This document shows positions 44,401-47,766 of a stretch of 64,000 nt of DNA, in pieces. Below the pieces are notes generated by a model. That model searched no databases. It had not been told where the DNA came from and saw only the letters and a program-made list of their open reading frames with translations. The DNA comes from Cordylochernes scorpioides. Taxonomy: Eukaryota > Arthropoda > Arachnida > Pseudoscorpiones > Chernetidae. The translations under genes and the position numbers were made by a program. The stretch covers positions 1,820,936 to 1,884,935 of the forward strand of contig CP092877.1 in the NCBI GenBank assembly GCA_030710605.1, written 5' to 3'. The stretch's first letter is position 1. Each line of letters opens with the position of its first letter.

Positions 44401-46876
44401 TAGAAGATTCATTCATATTTATTTATTTATTATCATTTACAAAGCACGCGATATCCGTCTTGGATATTTGCATGCATACACAAGTTTGGGAGCTTATTTA
44501 CAGTAATTATTAATATGATTTTACGATGTACTAGAGCGCCATCTGTTATCAAATTATAAAACTATTTTAGAGGCGTAATATGATTTTAGTTATTATAATA
44601 GAAATTATTAACATATTTGTCAGTTAGTTAACGATTTAATTACCCTATAATGAATATTAGTGAACATCACAGATAAGAACAGAAAATTTACAGCATATAA
44701 CTATAAACCAGTTATTACAGCCCAGGCTATCTATTACTAAAAAACATTCTACAAAACCTATTAAAATTTATATACATATATCTATTATTAACTATTTGAT
44801 TTAGACAATTTATATTTATTTGATTTTTGACTCTCAAGTCCTCTACAAGTCGACAGTCCGTTAGAATATGTACAGGATTTTCTTCTTCTGCACCACATGA
44901 GCATTTAGGCGAATCCGTCTTTCTGACATTGTACAAATATGATCTAAAGTTACCGTGTCCAGTAAAAAATTGGACATTGTAAAAATTTGGCTTGACATAT
45001 TTGGGTATTTGGGAATCAGTGAAGAAGGACTTGAAAATGGTATTAGTCTTCTAATAGTATTTCTGCAATTTTTCCCTTATATAATTAGAAATTATACTCC
45101 TACTTGAAGAGTCAAATCGATTATAATTTATTTCGGTTTTCAACATGTTAGATTCAATATATTCAGTAAGTTTGGGGACTTGTGCAAGTATGTGTGTACA
45201 ATCCGATGATGTTGTACTGTAGGCCTGTATACAATGTTTTAATATATTATATTGAAGAGAATTTAGTTTGTCCTTAGACTTTTTGTTTATGAATGGATAC
45301 CATATTGGATAACCATAAGTAATTGTGCTTCGATATAATGTCTTATACAATATCAGTCTTCGTCTAAAGTCTAGACCCCATGCTTTCTTTGTCAGGCCAT
45401 ATAGGTATCCACAAGCTCTAGTTACTTTTATGATCATTTCATTAACGTGAGGCGTAAAGTCCAGTTTGCTTCTGACTCGGTGATTTTTAATAGTCACTCC
45501 TAGGATCTTAAGTTCTTCAACCGGTTTAATTAACTTGCTACCTGAGACTATTATATCGCTATTGCATTTATATAAATATAATATTTTTGTTTTTTCATCT
45601 GACAATTTTAATTTACGACTTTCACACCACTTATTGATTTTTCTTAATACATTATCTATTGTCTTTCTTAGTTGTTCAGGAGTTTTATTCCAACATATTA
45701 ACGTAATATCATCTGCATATCCTATTGTTTCACAATTATCATCCAGATTATTATTCAGTATCTCATTAATAAGAATATTCCATAATGTGGGAGACAGTGG
45801 TCCTCCCTGTGGACATCCTTTACTTAGTTTCTTATTAATTTCAGTTGAGGAATATCTAAATCTTATTCTTCTATTATCAAAGTATGATTGTAGAAGTTTT
45901 ATCATTGAAGCCTGCACACCATCTTCATCTAGTCTTTTCATCAAGGCCGGCCACCATGCATATTCATATAGTAACTCAATTTTTCACATCACACGGAAAA
46001 TTCAAGAAATGCTTACATAAAAGAGGTCTATCAGAAACACCAAATTGTTCCTGCGGAGAAACTGAACAAACTGCTTTTCACCTTATCTATGATGGTCCGA
46101 ACTTTGCAGAAGTGAGACATCGATTGTTCCCTGATCTAAATGATTTAACTCTTTTACATCAGCCACTTTGTCTATATAAATTTCATGAACATGAGATGTA
46201 AATTTGTAAATATTTAATTCTAAGTTCTAATTTGTTTGTTTCCTCTGTAATAGGTGCAAATATTTCAATATCGCAGCCTGTTTGATTAATAAACAAAAAA
46301 TTAAAATAGATAATTAAAAACATAAAGCATTACATATATCGAATATTTTAAACTGAGCTTTAACTTAACGTACATACATGTATACTACTACTTAGCATAA
46401 GTGGCAGGAAATCCTTCTCCACGCGACTACTTTCTTTCTGGTCAAAGCCGAATTTAAAAATAATAATTAATTAAAATGAAGACGATTATGTAGCAAAGTA
46501 TTTATTATTTTATTAACAGAGATCATTTTTGAAGTTTATATATTTACAATTCAGTAAAATTTCTTCATTGCTTATCTTTTGTTTATCATTCATAGTTTGT
46601 TCTAACCTCAAATAAATTGCTGAAGTTTGTCTTTCCTAATTTTCCACGTGGCAATATATTGACGAATTATAAAATCTAACGGTTGTCAACAACTTGTCAG
46701 CGAATCACTGACACTTCGGTACAATAAAGTGGCTGATGTCCTGTATGATGTTGTTGTAAATCCTGCTAGCAATAGTGCTAGGAATAATCCCTGCAATGTC
46801 AACTATCCAGTGTTATGTGTGTTCGCAGACCGACGATGACTTGGCCAGACTGAGGAAGGACTCGAACAACGAGTAA
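11229..46876 (+). CDS. SLC9C1: SLC9C-type Na+/H+ exchanger with voltage sensor and CNB fold, copy 1 (3' part of gene)
   Basis: Seventeen exons were assembled from GT/AG borders: 11229-11400, 14223-14304, 14511-14704, 14764-14895, 14947-15044, 18745-19033, 22852-23052, 28354-28530, 29173-29337, 29603-29728, 33475-33573, 34428-34595, 41452-41589, 42331-42528, 42841-43008, 43597-43824 and 46829-46876 (stop). The phase agrees at every junction; 14 of 16 introns are phase 0. The product is about 894 residues of an expected 1,100-1,200, so the N-terminal exchanger exons lie upstream. Domain order (NHE membrane end, linker, S1-S4 voltage sensor, linker, cyclic-nucleotide-binding fold, tail) is diagnostic of the SLC9C sperm exchangers, which exchange Na+ for H+ in the flagellar plasma membrane. 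Identification is by motif and order. SLC9C1 versus SLC9C2 is not resolved, and flagellar location is inferred from the family. Confidence 0.85.
12199..12662 (+). mobile_element. Probable non-autonomous Helitron
   Basis: Starts TC after an A ('a|tctatatatata', then 'gaatgtatgtgtgtg') and ends CTAG before a T. The end follows a GC-rich hairpin ('acccgggcgaagccggt') about a dozen bases upstream. TC...CTRR ends with a subterminal hairpin and insertion between A and T are Helitron hallmarks. No Rep/helicase coding is present. A remnant of the same 3' end lies at about 13940-13985. Confidence 0.55.
13306..13713. repeat. 408-bp near-perfect palindrome (foldback MITE)
   Basis: The left arm from 'tttatcaaggcttttgattt' is repeated in reverse complement up to 'aaatcaaaagccttgataaa', centred near 13510 ('tcatttttattttataa'). 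Arms are about 195 bases with very few differences. The left flank ('tatttctaggggcaacacgc') reappears at 19258-19280, so a dispersed family exists. A transcript would fold into one long hairpin. Confidence 0.85.
13852..13898 (-). ncRNA. Hammerhead-ribozyme-like motif
   Basis: The reverse complement reads CTGACGA (13884-13890), a weak stem-II segment, CGAAAC (13866-13871) and then GCGTT. Stem I pairs 'ccacg' before the core with 'cgtgg' after it, 6 bp without mismatch (13855-13860 with 13891-13896). CUGANGA...GAAA with a UH site is the hammerhead core. Stem II is poorly paired, so activity is uncertain. The neighbouring 'tgatttatcaag' block also accompanies the copies at 19590 and 22570. Confidence 0.5.
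14223..14304 (+). CDS. SLC9C1: SLC9C exon: last exchanger helix
   Basis: Acceptor 'gggtgcag', donor 'gtgagt', 82 bases ending in phase 1. It reads LIIQVGMINLLSLIINGSSM and ends NMLG. A hydrophobic helix ending in 'INGS' followed by LG closes the membrane part of the NHE domain in this family. Confidence 0.82.
14511..14704 (+). CDS. SLC9C1: SLC9C exon: cytosolic linker after exchanger domain
   Basis: Acceptor 'gtagtgacag', donor 'gtaggt'. It starts by completing the glycine codon split with the previous exon (LYNVSAVDRVNMASAIGYID) and ends IPNPYTKDQTDEQIE. It is soluble, charged and helical in character. It connects the transporter to the voltage sensor. Confidence 0.82.
14764..14895 (+). CDS. 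SLC9C1: SLC9C exon: linker (start less certain)
   Basis: Read from the acceptor 'gatgacgcag', phase 0, to the donor 'gtaag'; 44 codons from KEEHEFLKEMQ to EAHHRILKALK. The upstream intron is then only 59 bases. An alternative acceptor 'actttcag' at about 14840 would break the phase with the previous exon, so the longer form is preferred. Confidence 0.7.
14947..15044 (+). CDS. SLC9C1: SLC9C exon: linker helix before voltage sensor
   Basis: Acceptor 'ttggagcag', donor 'gtaagt', ends in phase 2. It reads VSCWRLFESGIIKRDTVRLL and then INIIEHSADLGEE. The 'WR.FE.G....' pattern continues the linker helix ending the previous exon (LKALK). The intron between them is only 51 bases. Confidence 0.82.
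15187..15498. repeat. 312-bp foldback MITE
   Basis: 'gtaaaacgacatttg' at the left end is matched by 'caaatgtcgttttac' at the right end. The arms (about 145 bases) are nearly identical in reverse complement, with the centre near 15345 ('gtccagggatggg'). A second copy with a shortened right arm lies at 39360-39572. Confidence 0.85.
17851..17961. repeat. Foldback MITE (ggcatatcctgaccaggag family)
   Basis: The terminal inverted repeats 'aaataaaaaatggcatatcc' and its complement, extended by 'tgaccaggagca', enclose a short centre with 'gcgccatctggtgg'. A longer member with the same ends is at 19556-19770. Confidence 0.8.
18350..18535. repeat. Half copy of GGGAGGG MITE
   Basis: Begins 'tactagagcgccatctgtta' and 'ttttagaggcgtaatattc', then 'ctactgtccttactgcgatg', 'gggagggcctggctcatcag' and 'gtggtgaaccctccc'. 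The first 60 bases recur at 44528-44582. The palindromic relative is at 33156-33345. Confidence 0.65.
18745..19033 (+). CDS. SLC9C1: SLC9C exon: voltage-sensor S1 and S2
   Basis: Acceptor 'attttgcccag', donor 'gtgagtg'. After one base it reads RCSVLQRRKLETFKVLKGSG, then a basic stretch, S1 (FFDIVILMVITGNLGLFFYE), an extracellular loop HPDTFTPIE, and S2 (MLINCCFLAVYILECLIR) with its conserved Glu and Arg. The exon joins in phase to LGEE of the preceding exon. Confidence 0.88.
19235..19770. repeat. Composite of MITE pieces
   Basis: The left part (19235-19400) matches the flank and left arm of the palindrome at 13306-13713. The right part (19556-19770) is a MITE with inverted ends 'ggcatatcctgaccaggagc' and 'gctcctggtcagattatgcc'. 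Inside it 'gcgccaacagcgcgaaatgc' looks like a remnant of the hammerhead family (stem II plus GAAA, without the CUGANGA part). Confidence 0.6.
19419..19469 (+). ncRNA. Hammerhead-like motif (degenerate core)
   Basis: Reads CTGTAGA (19428-19434), stem II GGGC...GCCC, GAAAG, then CTC. Stem I pairs the bases before the core ('tattattc') with those after it ('gaatgatt'). The core departs from CUGANGA at one position (A to U), so cleavage is doubtful. Similar versions occur at 28583-28625 and 53707-53750. Confidence 0.4.
19958..22031. repeat. 48-bp minisatellite, about 43 copies
   Basis: The unit is about 'catgtgtctcctgcaaacta' + 'tgcttcctacagacttcgtt' + 'ttcttcat' (48 bases). Because 48 is divisible by 3, several frames stay open on both strands for over 670 codons. 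Their translations are pure 16-residue repeats with no start context or splice signals, so I read this as satellite DNA, not a gene. Internal blocks are duplicated at 10-unit spacing: the variant order at 20521 recurs at 21001. It lies in the S2-S3 intron. Confidence 0.9.
22570..22613 (-). ncRNA. Hammerhead-like motif (degenerate)
   Basis: The reverse complement has CTGACGA (22599-22605), 'gagccgacagcca' and GAAAC (22581-22585), then 'atgtgcatgattgg' and 'cttgatttatcaag'. It shares the downstream block with the motif at 13852-13898. Stem I has several mismatches and the site after stem III is G, so it is probably inactive. Confidence 0.35.
22852..23052 (+). CDS. SLC9C1: SLC9C exon: voltage-sensor S3 and S4
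   Basis: Acceptor 'tgtcccaaccag', donor 'gtgaga', 67 codons, phase 0. It reads IMASSFMEYIRQLLYQFDFF, then IILVGLLEIGLTLSLENLAF (S3) and GKWVLRSLRFIGFVKFLRFF (S4). S4 carries Arg, Arg, Lys, Arg at three-residue spacing with a Gly at one expected charge position. This is a voltage sensor inside a transporter gene, diagnostic of SLC9C. Confidence 0.9.
23323..23326. repeat. Target site duplication of gypsy element
   Basis: 'tata' directly before the LTR at 23327, repeated at 28173-28176 after the other LTR. Confidence 0.5.
23327..23517 (-). repeat. 3' LTR of gypsy element
   Basis: Matches 27983-28172 almost base for base ('tgtagtatttctatagatgt' to 'tcattcaaaatgtatca'). Confidence 0.9.
23753..25315 (-). 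pseudogene. gypsy RNase H end and integrase
   Basis: The 520-codon frame starts within RNase H (MIVHTDHKALIWL, then KGCENHEADMLSRLP). It continues into integrase with the HHCC zinc finger (HESLGHPG and later CKICQ) and the DDE core: DVVALDSILG (first Asp), IIVTDSHPSF (second Asp), and SHPQCNGLVERANATI (Glu). A basic, proline-rich C-terminus with a KIGDKVLYK motif follows. All catalytic residues of integrase are present. The frame is cut off from the upstream pol by frame changes, so no complete polyprotein would be made from this copy as sequenced. Confidence 0.85.
25320..25680 (-). pseudogene. gypsy RNase H, N-terminal part in shifted frames
   Basis: Translation in the other minus frames gives a block with FCDASIAGLGGVLKQEYPDG and later AFYSRALRGAESKYTITELE, which is the catalytic start of the gypsy RNase H. 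It links the RT segment to the integrase frame but is separated from both by frame changes. Confidence 0.65.
25674..25937 (-). pseudogene. gypsy RT, C-terminal segment
   Basis: Reads VFSKDTESHLEHLGEIFAIL, LRKDKCLFFMQKINYLGYEI, then LRSFLGSVTHYA. This is the region directly after the RT active site (YFDD is just upstream in another frame). A one-base frame change separates it on each side. Confidence 0.8.
26159..26878 (-). pseudogene. gypsy RT, N-terminal segment
   Basis: The frame ends with RPYRHNPRDTEIIKEQIRQL, LKYGIIRHASSPYSSPVTLA, and SRLCIDFRKLNSKLIGDSFP, the fingers and first catalytic-domain motifs of gypsy RT. A single in-frame TAA at 26159-26161 ends it, and the sense continuation is clear for at least 40 more codons. 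It overlaps the gag-protease frame by about 130 bases in a different frame, as in elements that use ribosomal frameshifting. Whether that applies here is inference. Confidence 0.8.
26745..27941 (-). CDS. gypsy gag-protease
   Basis: A 398-codon intact frame from an ATG about 40 bases inside the 5' LTR edge. The first 200 residues have the gag capsid-like pattern (LTYQEWRNLFERTVKL, then FKGKALEIYASM and FWTEKKLPSQPLMDYYFNKL). There is no CCHC knuckle. A protease segment follows: YLVLFDSGSDINIIS carries the DSG active site. The frame runs out after KYIFWCF where the pol frame takes over. Gag assembles the particle and the protease processes it. Confidence 0.82.
   Translation of the reverse strand: MTSKKDLKTLPKEEVVTGARVDISIREILPIFNPDTGLTYQEWRNLFERTVKLQNISENDALSMIPSIFKGKALEIYASMCQDVFTLDELHQAMNTFFPVSTSGLMRQFWTEKKLPSQPLMDYYFNKLKLAKILNISSEQTLEALSSNVNAKLRPFLIAANPVNLDMWIKIASSLEEGFRHEEISSPFNGDRWDFQNVDSRNATPSQDSLPSGARPGREVGDRQETRRKQFYQDFRGNVRQQLWCPGVMSDVGVDSLLLGTYLVLFDSGSDINIISIHLLPECLLDKINNSGRQHTNTPNMISTVYNRIGIFGQICLTIRIGDITNNMLFYIIDNPNLNFLIVSTKYLKYFNLKIDFDENVIMQNNVFLYKFQYTFSKDELNALQYCDNSKKYIFWCF
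27983..28172 (-). repeat. 5' LTR of gypsy element
   Basis: Near-identical to 23327-23517. Just inside it (27964-27982) the minus strand reads GCTAGCCGACAGGATCGC, the likely primer-binding region. The same CGACAGGAT core adjoins the LTR of the element at 55267-60445. Confidence 0.88.
28354..28530 (+). CDS. SLC9C1: SLC9C exon: linker after voltage sensor
   Basis: Acceptor 'gtgtgtgcag', donor 'gtaggt', 59 codons, phase 0. It reads PFMVRFMNHHINQKLLDSYD, LGQGFLIAQEEVKENLEFLV, and ends HWMDNNRIN. The 'YD.G.GF..A.EEV' stretch is typical of the SLC9C region between sensor and CNB fold. Its 3' end and donor are the seed of the tandem array that follows. Confidence 0.85.
28531..29075. repeat. Donor-seeded minisatellite, ~56-bp unit, about 9 copies
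   Basis: After the exon end 'tggatggacaacaaccgtat'+'caat|gtaggtgacaccacag', degenerate copies of the same junction follow. Examples are 'ggatggacaacaatggcatc', 'aatggtatcaatgtaggggc' and 'accacacaagaggtgaatgt', repeating about every 50-57 bases up to 29075. Each unit therefore carries the exon tail (W/N-M-D-N-N-x-I-N), the GTAGG donor and the first intron bases. G-tract length varies between units. Confidence 0.8.
28583..28625 (+). ncRNA. Hammerhead-like motif (degenerate)
   Basis: 'ctcctgtagaagggc', 'tttcgtgaca', 'gaaagctagagg': CTGTAGA core variant, weak stem II, GAAAG, and stem I 'ctc' with 'gag'. Same subfamily as 19419-19469. It sits within the first, diverged interval of the donor-seeded array. 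Confidence 0.35.
29173..29337 (+). CDS. SLC9C1: SLC9C exon: linker helix
   Basis: Acceptor 'gctgtgcacag', donor 'gtgact', 55 codons, phase 0. It reads IVKQLVTLQRTNPDIVAAAK, TRVGARMVLNDLLYSLKERK and ends LDESEFVILGE. It is helical and charged, between the voltage sensor and the CNB fold. Confidence 0.83.
29603..29728 (+). CDS. SLC9C1: SLC9C exon: linker into CNB fold
   Basis: Acceptor 'actctgcccag', donor 'gtaggt'. It reads IIESKVKDLAKAPNSIVPTL, KPVQLLSKVEWLNSILIV, then RFLE. A second good donor ('gtacgt' at 29714) would end the exon five codons earlier, also in phase 0; RNA data would decide. Confidence 0.78.
30366..31020. repeat. 30-bp minisatellite, about 22 copies
   Basis: The unit is about 'cattcctacgttttaatata' + 'ccccaaattt'. 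The open frame through it (10-residue repeats) is a by-product of the unit length. There are no spacers between units and no cas genes, so it is not a CRISPR array. Unlike three other arrays in this gene it does not start at an exon border. Confidence 0.9.
31142..31370 (-). mobile_element. Two LINE 3' tails
   Basis: 'acaacaacaacaaaagcctt' + 'tattga' at 31143 and 'acaacagcagcaacaagcct' at 31297 are the reverse complement of the 3' end of the LINE at 7765-10818 ('aataaaggctttttgttgtt'), followed by 'ggattcgcc' and 'tgattcgtc'. They are short 5'-truncated insertions or old relatives of that family. Confidence 0.6.
32330..32600 (-). pseudogene. LINE C-terminal relic
   Basis: On the minus strand one frame gives SRLKTGHTRSLLFQDGVKAF, then PQCTIYRAKEASPDHLIY. 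The 'RL.TGHT...F..G....P.C......SP.H.L' arrangement is the C-terminal end of Jockey-type LINE proteins after RNase H. Stops precede it, so only a fragment remains. Confidence 0.6.
32785..32848 (-). ncRNA. Hammerhead ribozyme motif (best in window)
   Basis: The reverse complement reads stem I 'tttttctttttc', CTGACGA (32827-32833), stem II 'gaacaaaata'/'tttttgtc' (about 8 bp with one bulge), GAAAC (32804-32808), GTT as minimal stem III plus cleavage site, then 'gagaaaataaaag' closing stem I (C-G, U-A, U-G, then four U-A after the core, about 10 of 12 paired). Core, stem order and the palindromic ACGU stem III match the minimal type I hammerheads known from Penelope-like and other retroelements. 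Adjacent 'aaaagacacttcggccag' may be its host repeat. Activity is untested. Confidence 0.6.
33156..33345. repeat. 190-bp palindromic MITE
   Basis: 'cgaaactattatagacgcgt' and its complement 'atagtttcg' bound two arms of about 75 bases around the loop 'gggagggcctggctcatcag'/'tggtgaaccctccc', which is itself a GGGAGGG/CCCTCCC hairpin. It is the full-length member of the family whose halves lie at 10975, 18350, 40012 and 41270. Confidence 0.85.
33475..33573 (+). CDS. SLC9C1: SLC9C exon: first strands of CNB fold
   Basis: Acceptor 'cctgttgctgcag', donor 'gtgagt', 33 codons, phase 0. It reads PHLQFETFTTESIIHEIDSM then CKGMRLIKSGIVM. 'F....II.E.D...GM.LI.SG.V' is the opening beta-roll of the cyclic-nucleotide-binding fold. 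Confidence 0.82.
34428..34595 (+). CDS. SLC9C1: SLC9C exon: CNB fold, phosphate-binding region
   Basis: Acceptor 'ttcaaggccag', donor 'gtacgt', 56 codons, phase 0. It reads VEAQEDEALPNVDTFRYFDA, EEEVKDLLSV, then GHTLGLMGVLTNKRFKTEAV and CLTEVE. The middle matches the phosphate-binding cassette position of CNB folds ('G..LGE...L....R.AT'), but the usual Glu reads Leu and the usual Arg aligns with Lys. The last nine codons and the donor are the seed of the 72-bp array. Confidence 0.85.
34569..38830. repeat. Donor-seeded 72-bp minisatellite, about 59 copies
   Basis: Unit: the 27-base exon end (E-A-V-C-L-T-E-V-E), then 'gtacgtagtccgcggtactt', 'acactacagttgtctgtatg', 'tcata'. The first unit is the real exon end and its splice site; about 58 more follow at a 72-base period. 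In virtually every unit GAG|GTACGT is intact and 'catagag' precedes the exon-like part. Two types alternate irregularly: CLTE units and SMTE units ('gtgagtatgacagag'). The length being 24 codons keeps the exon frame open apart from a 2-base insertion near 34747, an insertion near 35416, and 'tgtag' stops. A 19-unit block (36450-37817) is repeated from 37818. Confidence 0.93.
38831..39359. other. Intron sequence, nothing recognised
   Basis: Non-array, AT-rich intron between the 72-bp array and the next MITE. No exon, repeat end or transposon protein was recognised. Confidence 0.4.
39360..39572. repeat. Foldback MITE with shortened right arm
   Basis: Same family as 15187-15498. It starts 'taaaacgacatttaaag' and ends 'atgtcgttttac', with the left arm complete and most of the right arm deleted after 'gtgtccaggaatggg'. 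Confidence 0.75.
39625..39705 (-). mobile_element. LINE 3' tail
   Basis: 'caacaacaatagcctttatt' then 'gggcacacgtgccatacagg' resembles the reverse complement of the LINE tail at 10780-10818. It may extend to about 39970, where no further similarity could be named. Confidence 0.5.
40012..40263. repeat. Left half of interrupted GGGAGGG MITE
   Basis: Starts 'aaaactattttgacgcgaat', contains 'ctactgcccttactgaaatg' and 'gggagggcctggctcatcag', and continues 'ttttataccgatactgaagc'. The same sequence in reverse complement is at 41146-41380, so the two halves flank the TRIM element. Confidence 0.7.
40264..40508 (-). repeat. TRIM LTR with internal triplication
   Basis: Matches 40831-41018 but holds three tandem copies of 'aataaaattaataaatacta' where the other LTR has one, which explains the 57-base length difference. 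Confidence 0.8.
40831..41018 (-). repeat. TRIM LTR
   Basis: 'tgccacgtggaaaattaggg' to 'aataaatactatgttaca'. The primer-site-like sequence adjoins it on the left, so in minus orientation this is the 5' LTR. Confidence 0.8.
41019..41380. repeat. Right half of interrupted GGGAGGG MITE plus extra copy
   Basis: 41146-41380 is the inverse of 40012-40263, ending 'gcgtctaaaatagttttc'. In addition 41040-41110 ('gattttagacacgtatattt', 'ctactacccttactaaaatg') is a partial third arm in direct orientation. Confidence 0.65.
41452..41589 (+). CDS. SLC9C1: SLC9C exon: end of CNB region
   Basis: Acceptor 'tgggtgtttcag', donor 'gtgggt', 46 codons, phase 0. It reads TIFIPIKIIQKTFEEFKRPN, SFQYSLWRVAAIKIAI, and PFIRAHPFYQ. 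It continues in phase from CLTEVE of the previous exon, where CNB folds place their last strand and C-helix. The exon end HPFYQ and donor seed the next array. Confidence 0.8.
41578..42215. repeat. Donor-seeded minisatellite, ~48-52-bp unit, about 12 copies
   Basis: The exon end 'ttctaccag' and donor 'gtgggttgtcctggtgttcc' are repeated as 'ccattctaccaggtatgttg', 'ttcctgggtaaacttcagta', 'cacc' and so on. The first units are nearly exact, later ones decay towards 42215. The mirror array in the second gene copy (63075-64000) has more units and continues past the window. Confidence 0.85.
42331..42528 (+). CDS. SLC9C1: SLC9C exon: C-terminal cytosolic domain
   Basis: Acceptor 'atgtgtgatag', donor 'gtagat', 66 codons, phase 0. 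It reads GWPIERIKLRLEDAVMPDVS, QVDHFIIDQGIDDVILIQGI, AENQFTQEIF, and ends TDGLYFP. It is conserved in the second copy with one residue changed (EIF to ETF). Confidence 0.82.
42620..42775. repeat. Dispersed ~150-bp repeat, member 1
   Basis: Shares 'ggacagtttctg', 'ggcggtctgtggg', 'aataaacgaggctaac', 'gtttctaagagtgtaa' and 'attggcagggca' with 43985-44130 in the next-but-one intron. Both members are kept in the mirror arm (about 62505-62665 and 61170-61310), so they predate the split of the two copies. Confidence 0.65.
42841..43008 (+). CDS. SLC9C1: SLC9C exon: C-terminal cytosolic domain
   Basis: Acceptor 'cgaagtgagcag', donor 'gtgacg', 56 codons, phase 0. It reads GSAETRILPLILVINNERHV, SRKDESGDAGGRSVFTTASR, and YKASNHLSFDSLVSSK. 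Ser/Thr- and Arg-rich. The second copy differs at four bases, one changing Ala to Pro. Confidence 0.82.
43200..43320. repeat. Dispersed repeat (ggtgccag family)
   Basis: 'tgtaagtttattgtgcgcct' to 'ttacaaggtgccagcgcctc' recurs in the mirror arm (about 61985-62110) and, diverged and inverted, at 32990-33085 ('ctggcaccttgtaagtgtaa'). Confidence 0.45.
43597..43824 (+). CDS. SLC9C1: SLC9C exon: acidic C-terminal tail
   Basis: Acceptor 'tcaatgtgcag', donor 'gtgagt', 76 codons, phase 0. It reads HKADAAGRKNIKGAAAVEGP, then HDYFMMEETKESNLSDMSSE, DSDDLYMQSYDLEEDDEAIL, and NRRRVSMAV. It is low-complexity, strongly acidic in the middle with Ser-Asp clusters, then a basic RRRVS stretch that would suit a basophilic kinase (inference). 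Confidence 0.83.
43985..44130. repeat. Dispersed ~150-bp repeat, member 2
   Basis: See the member at 42620-42775; same blocks, same order, same orientation. Confidence 0.65.
44727..45050 (-). pseudogene. R1-like LINE C-terminal zinc cluster
   Basis: Separated from the RT frame by a stop at about 45051. It reads QFFTGHGNFRSYLYNVRKTD, then SPKCSCGAEEENPVHILTDC and ends at a stop near 44727. The 'TGHG.F..YL' and C-x-C-x8-H-x4-C elements are typical of the end of R1-clade proteins. Confidence 0.75.
45051..45960 (-). pseudogene. R1-like LINE reverse transcriptase, C-terminal half
   Basis: From the truncation point it reads WWPALMKRLDEDG (the R1-type 'AWWPAL' block following the first catalytic Asp), GCPQGGPLSPTLWNILINEI, TIGYADDITLICW (catalytic Asp pair), LSDEKTKILYLY, LKILGVTIKNH, and YKTLYRSTITYGYPIWYP. 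The first half of RT is missing. The 297-codon frame is intact up to a stop at 45051-45053. Confidence 0.85.
45965..46340 (+). mobile_element. R1-like LINE 3' fragment, shared by both arms
   Basis: On the + strand it reads GKFKKCLHKRGLSETPNCSC, GETEQTAFHLIYDGPNFAEV, RHRLFPDLNDLTLL and a stop at 46199. This is another R1-type C-terminus, followed by a short 3' UTR. The same fragment sits in the mirror arm (60490-60890), so it was present before the two copies diverged. The younger minus-strand LINE landed next to it. Confidence 0.78.
46489..46653 (+). repeat. Solo LTR of TRIM family, only in copy-1 arm
   Basis: 'tgtagcaaagtatttattat' to 'cctaattttccacgtggca' is a diverged LTR of the element at 40264-41018. 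It is flanked by 'attat' and 'atat'. The mirror arm has the empty site ('gaagacgatatattgacg' in copy-1 sense near 55138-55155). A solo LTR inserted after separation of the copies. Confidence 0.75.
46829..46876 (+). CDS. SLC9C1: SLC9C last exon
   Basis: Acceptor 'gtgtgttcgcag', 15 codons TDDDLARLRKDSNNE and TAA. The same exon is found in the second copy with two silent changes. Confidence 0.83.
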   Translation, partial: TDDDLARLRKDSNNE

Positions 46877-46930
46877 AATAAAGAAAAACTAAAATTTGAG
46901 TTATCCAATAAAATCTTATTCAAAATAAAG
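46877..46930 (+). terminator. Polyadenylation signals of copy 1
   Basis: AATAAA occurs directly after the stop codon (46877-46882) and again near 46907 and 46925. One of them should serve as the cleavage/polyadenylation signal, giving a very short 3' UTR. Confidence 0.5.
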
Positions 46931-47053
46931 TTCAATTTTAACTACTGCTCATTCTAAAATAGATGGTATCAATTGTTATATTCAAATAGAGATATTGTGG
47001 TAATTTTCTATTATAAGTATGTAATTTGGCAAACATGGCATAGCATGGGTGTA

Positions 47054-47275
47054 TGTTTCGATTTGGATCTAGGGATGTACACTTCGATCAGGATATGTTA
47101 GTGACGATTTCTCAACGTCAGATCCTACCTACGCAGTAATGACGCATAAATAGCATCGAGGTGGCTGTTTGGTAGGCAAGTTTCAGTCTTCCACAAGACC
47201 AGGAAACAGTTCATGGTTTACTTGTTTCGATTTGGATCTAGGGATGTACACTTCGATCAGGATATGTTAGTGAAT
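47054..47275. repeat. 50-bp direct repeat 169 bp apart
   Basis: 'tgtttcgatttggatctagg' through 'gatcaggatatgttagtga' occurs at 47054 and again at 47223. The mirror arm lacks the interval (about 54690-54745 differs), so it is a local insertion or duplication in copy 1. Confidence 0.6.
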
Positions 47276-47766
47276 ACTAGAAGCTTCAATCTCCTTTACG
47301 GATCTCAAGCTAGAACCGGTTCGTGACTATATAAAAAGTAGGAGGAAATTGAAATGGGACCCCATTTTTTTAAATCGAAAAAAAAAAACCTAATAGCTGT
47401 GTTAACAATTCGGTTAATGCAGGTTGAAATATGTAATTGAATGGTAAACCCCAGAGTTCTCAAAAGCCCCAGAAGAAAGAGATGCGCCTTGTTCAACTTT
47501 ACCATCAAGAACTAAGGCGAACCCTTCCGAGTTTTCTTCCTAACAAAATTTAACACGATGAGAGTGGCAATATATTCACATATATAAGAGAAAAAGTGTA
47601 TTAAAATAATATATAGCAAGGTGTAAATAACAGGCTTCCGGGGCTAAGTTTCTTTTTGACAATTAACAATTCAAAATATTTTGACACTTTAAATCAATTG
47701 TTACAAAAATCAAAGATAAATTAAACAAAGATAAATGTGATTATTTACAATTTTGTGATAAAAATA

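Larger units (their letters stand above)
44412..45960 (-). mobile_element. R1-like LINE, 5' truncated, only in copy-1 arm
   Basis: The mirror arm reads straight through this point ('ccctagcatattcattcata' in copy-1 sense), while here 1.55 kb is inserted between 'attcattcatat' and 'catattcatat', which looks like the target duplication. The insert contains RT and C-terminal LINE coding on the minus strand and an 'aaat'-type tail at the 44412 end. The insertion is absent from the other copy and so happened after the two copies separated. A short MITE piece (44528-44582) lies in its 3' part. Confidence 0.82.
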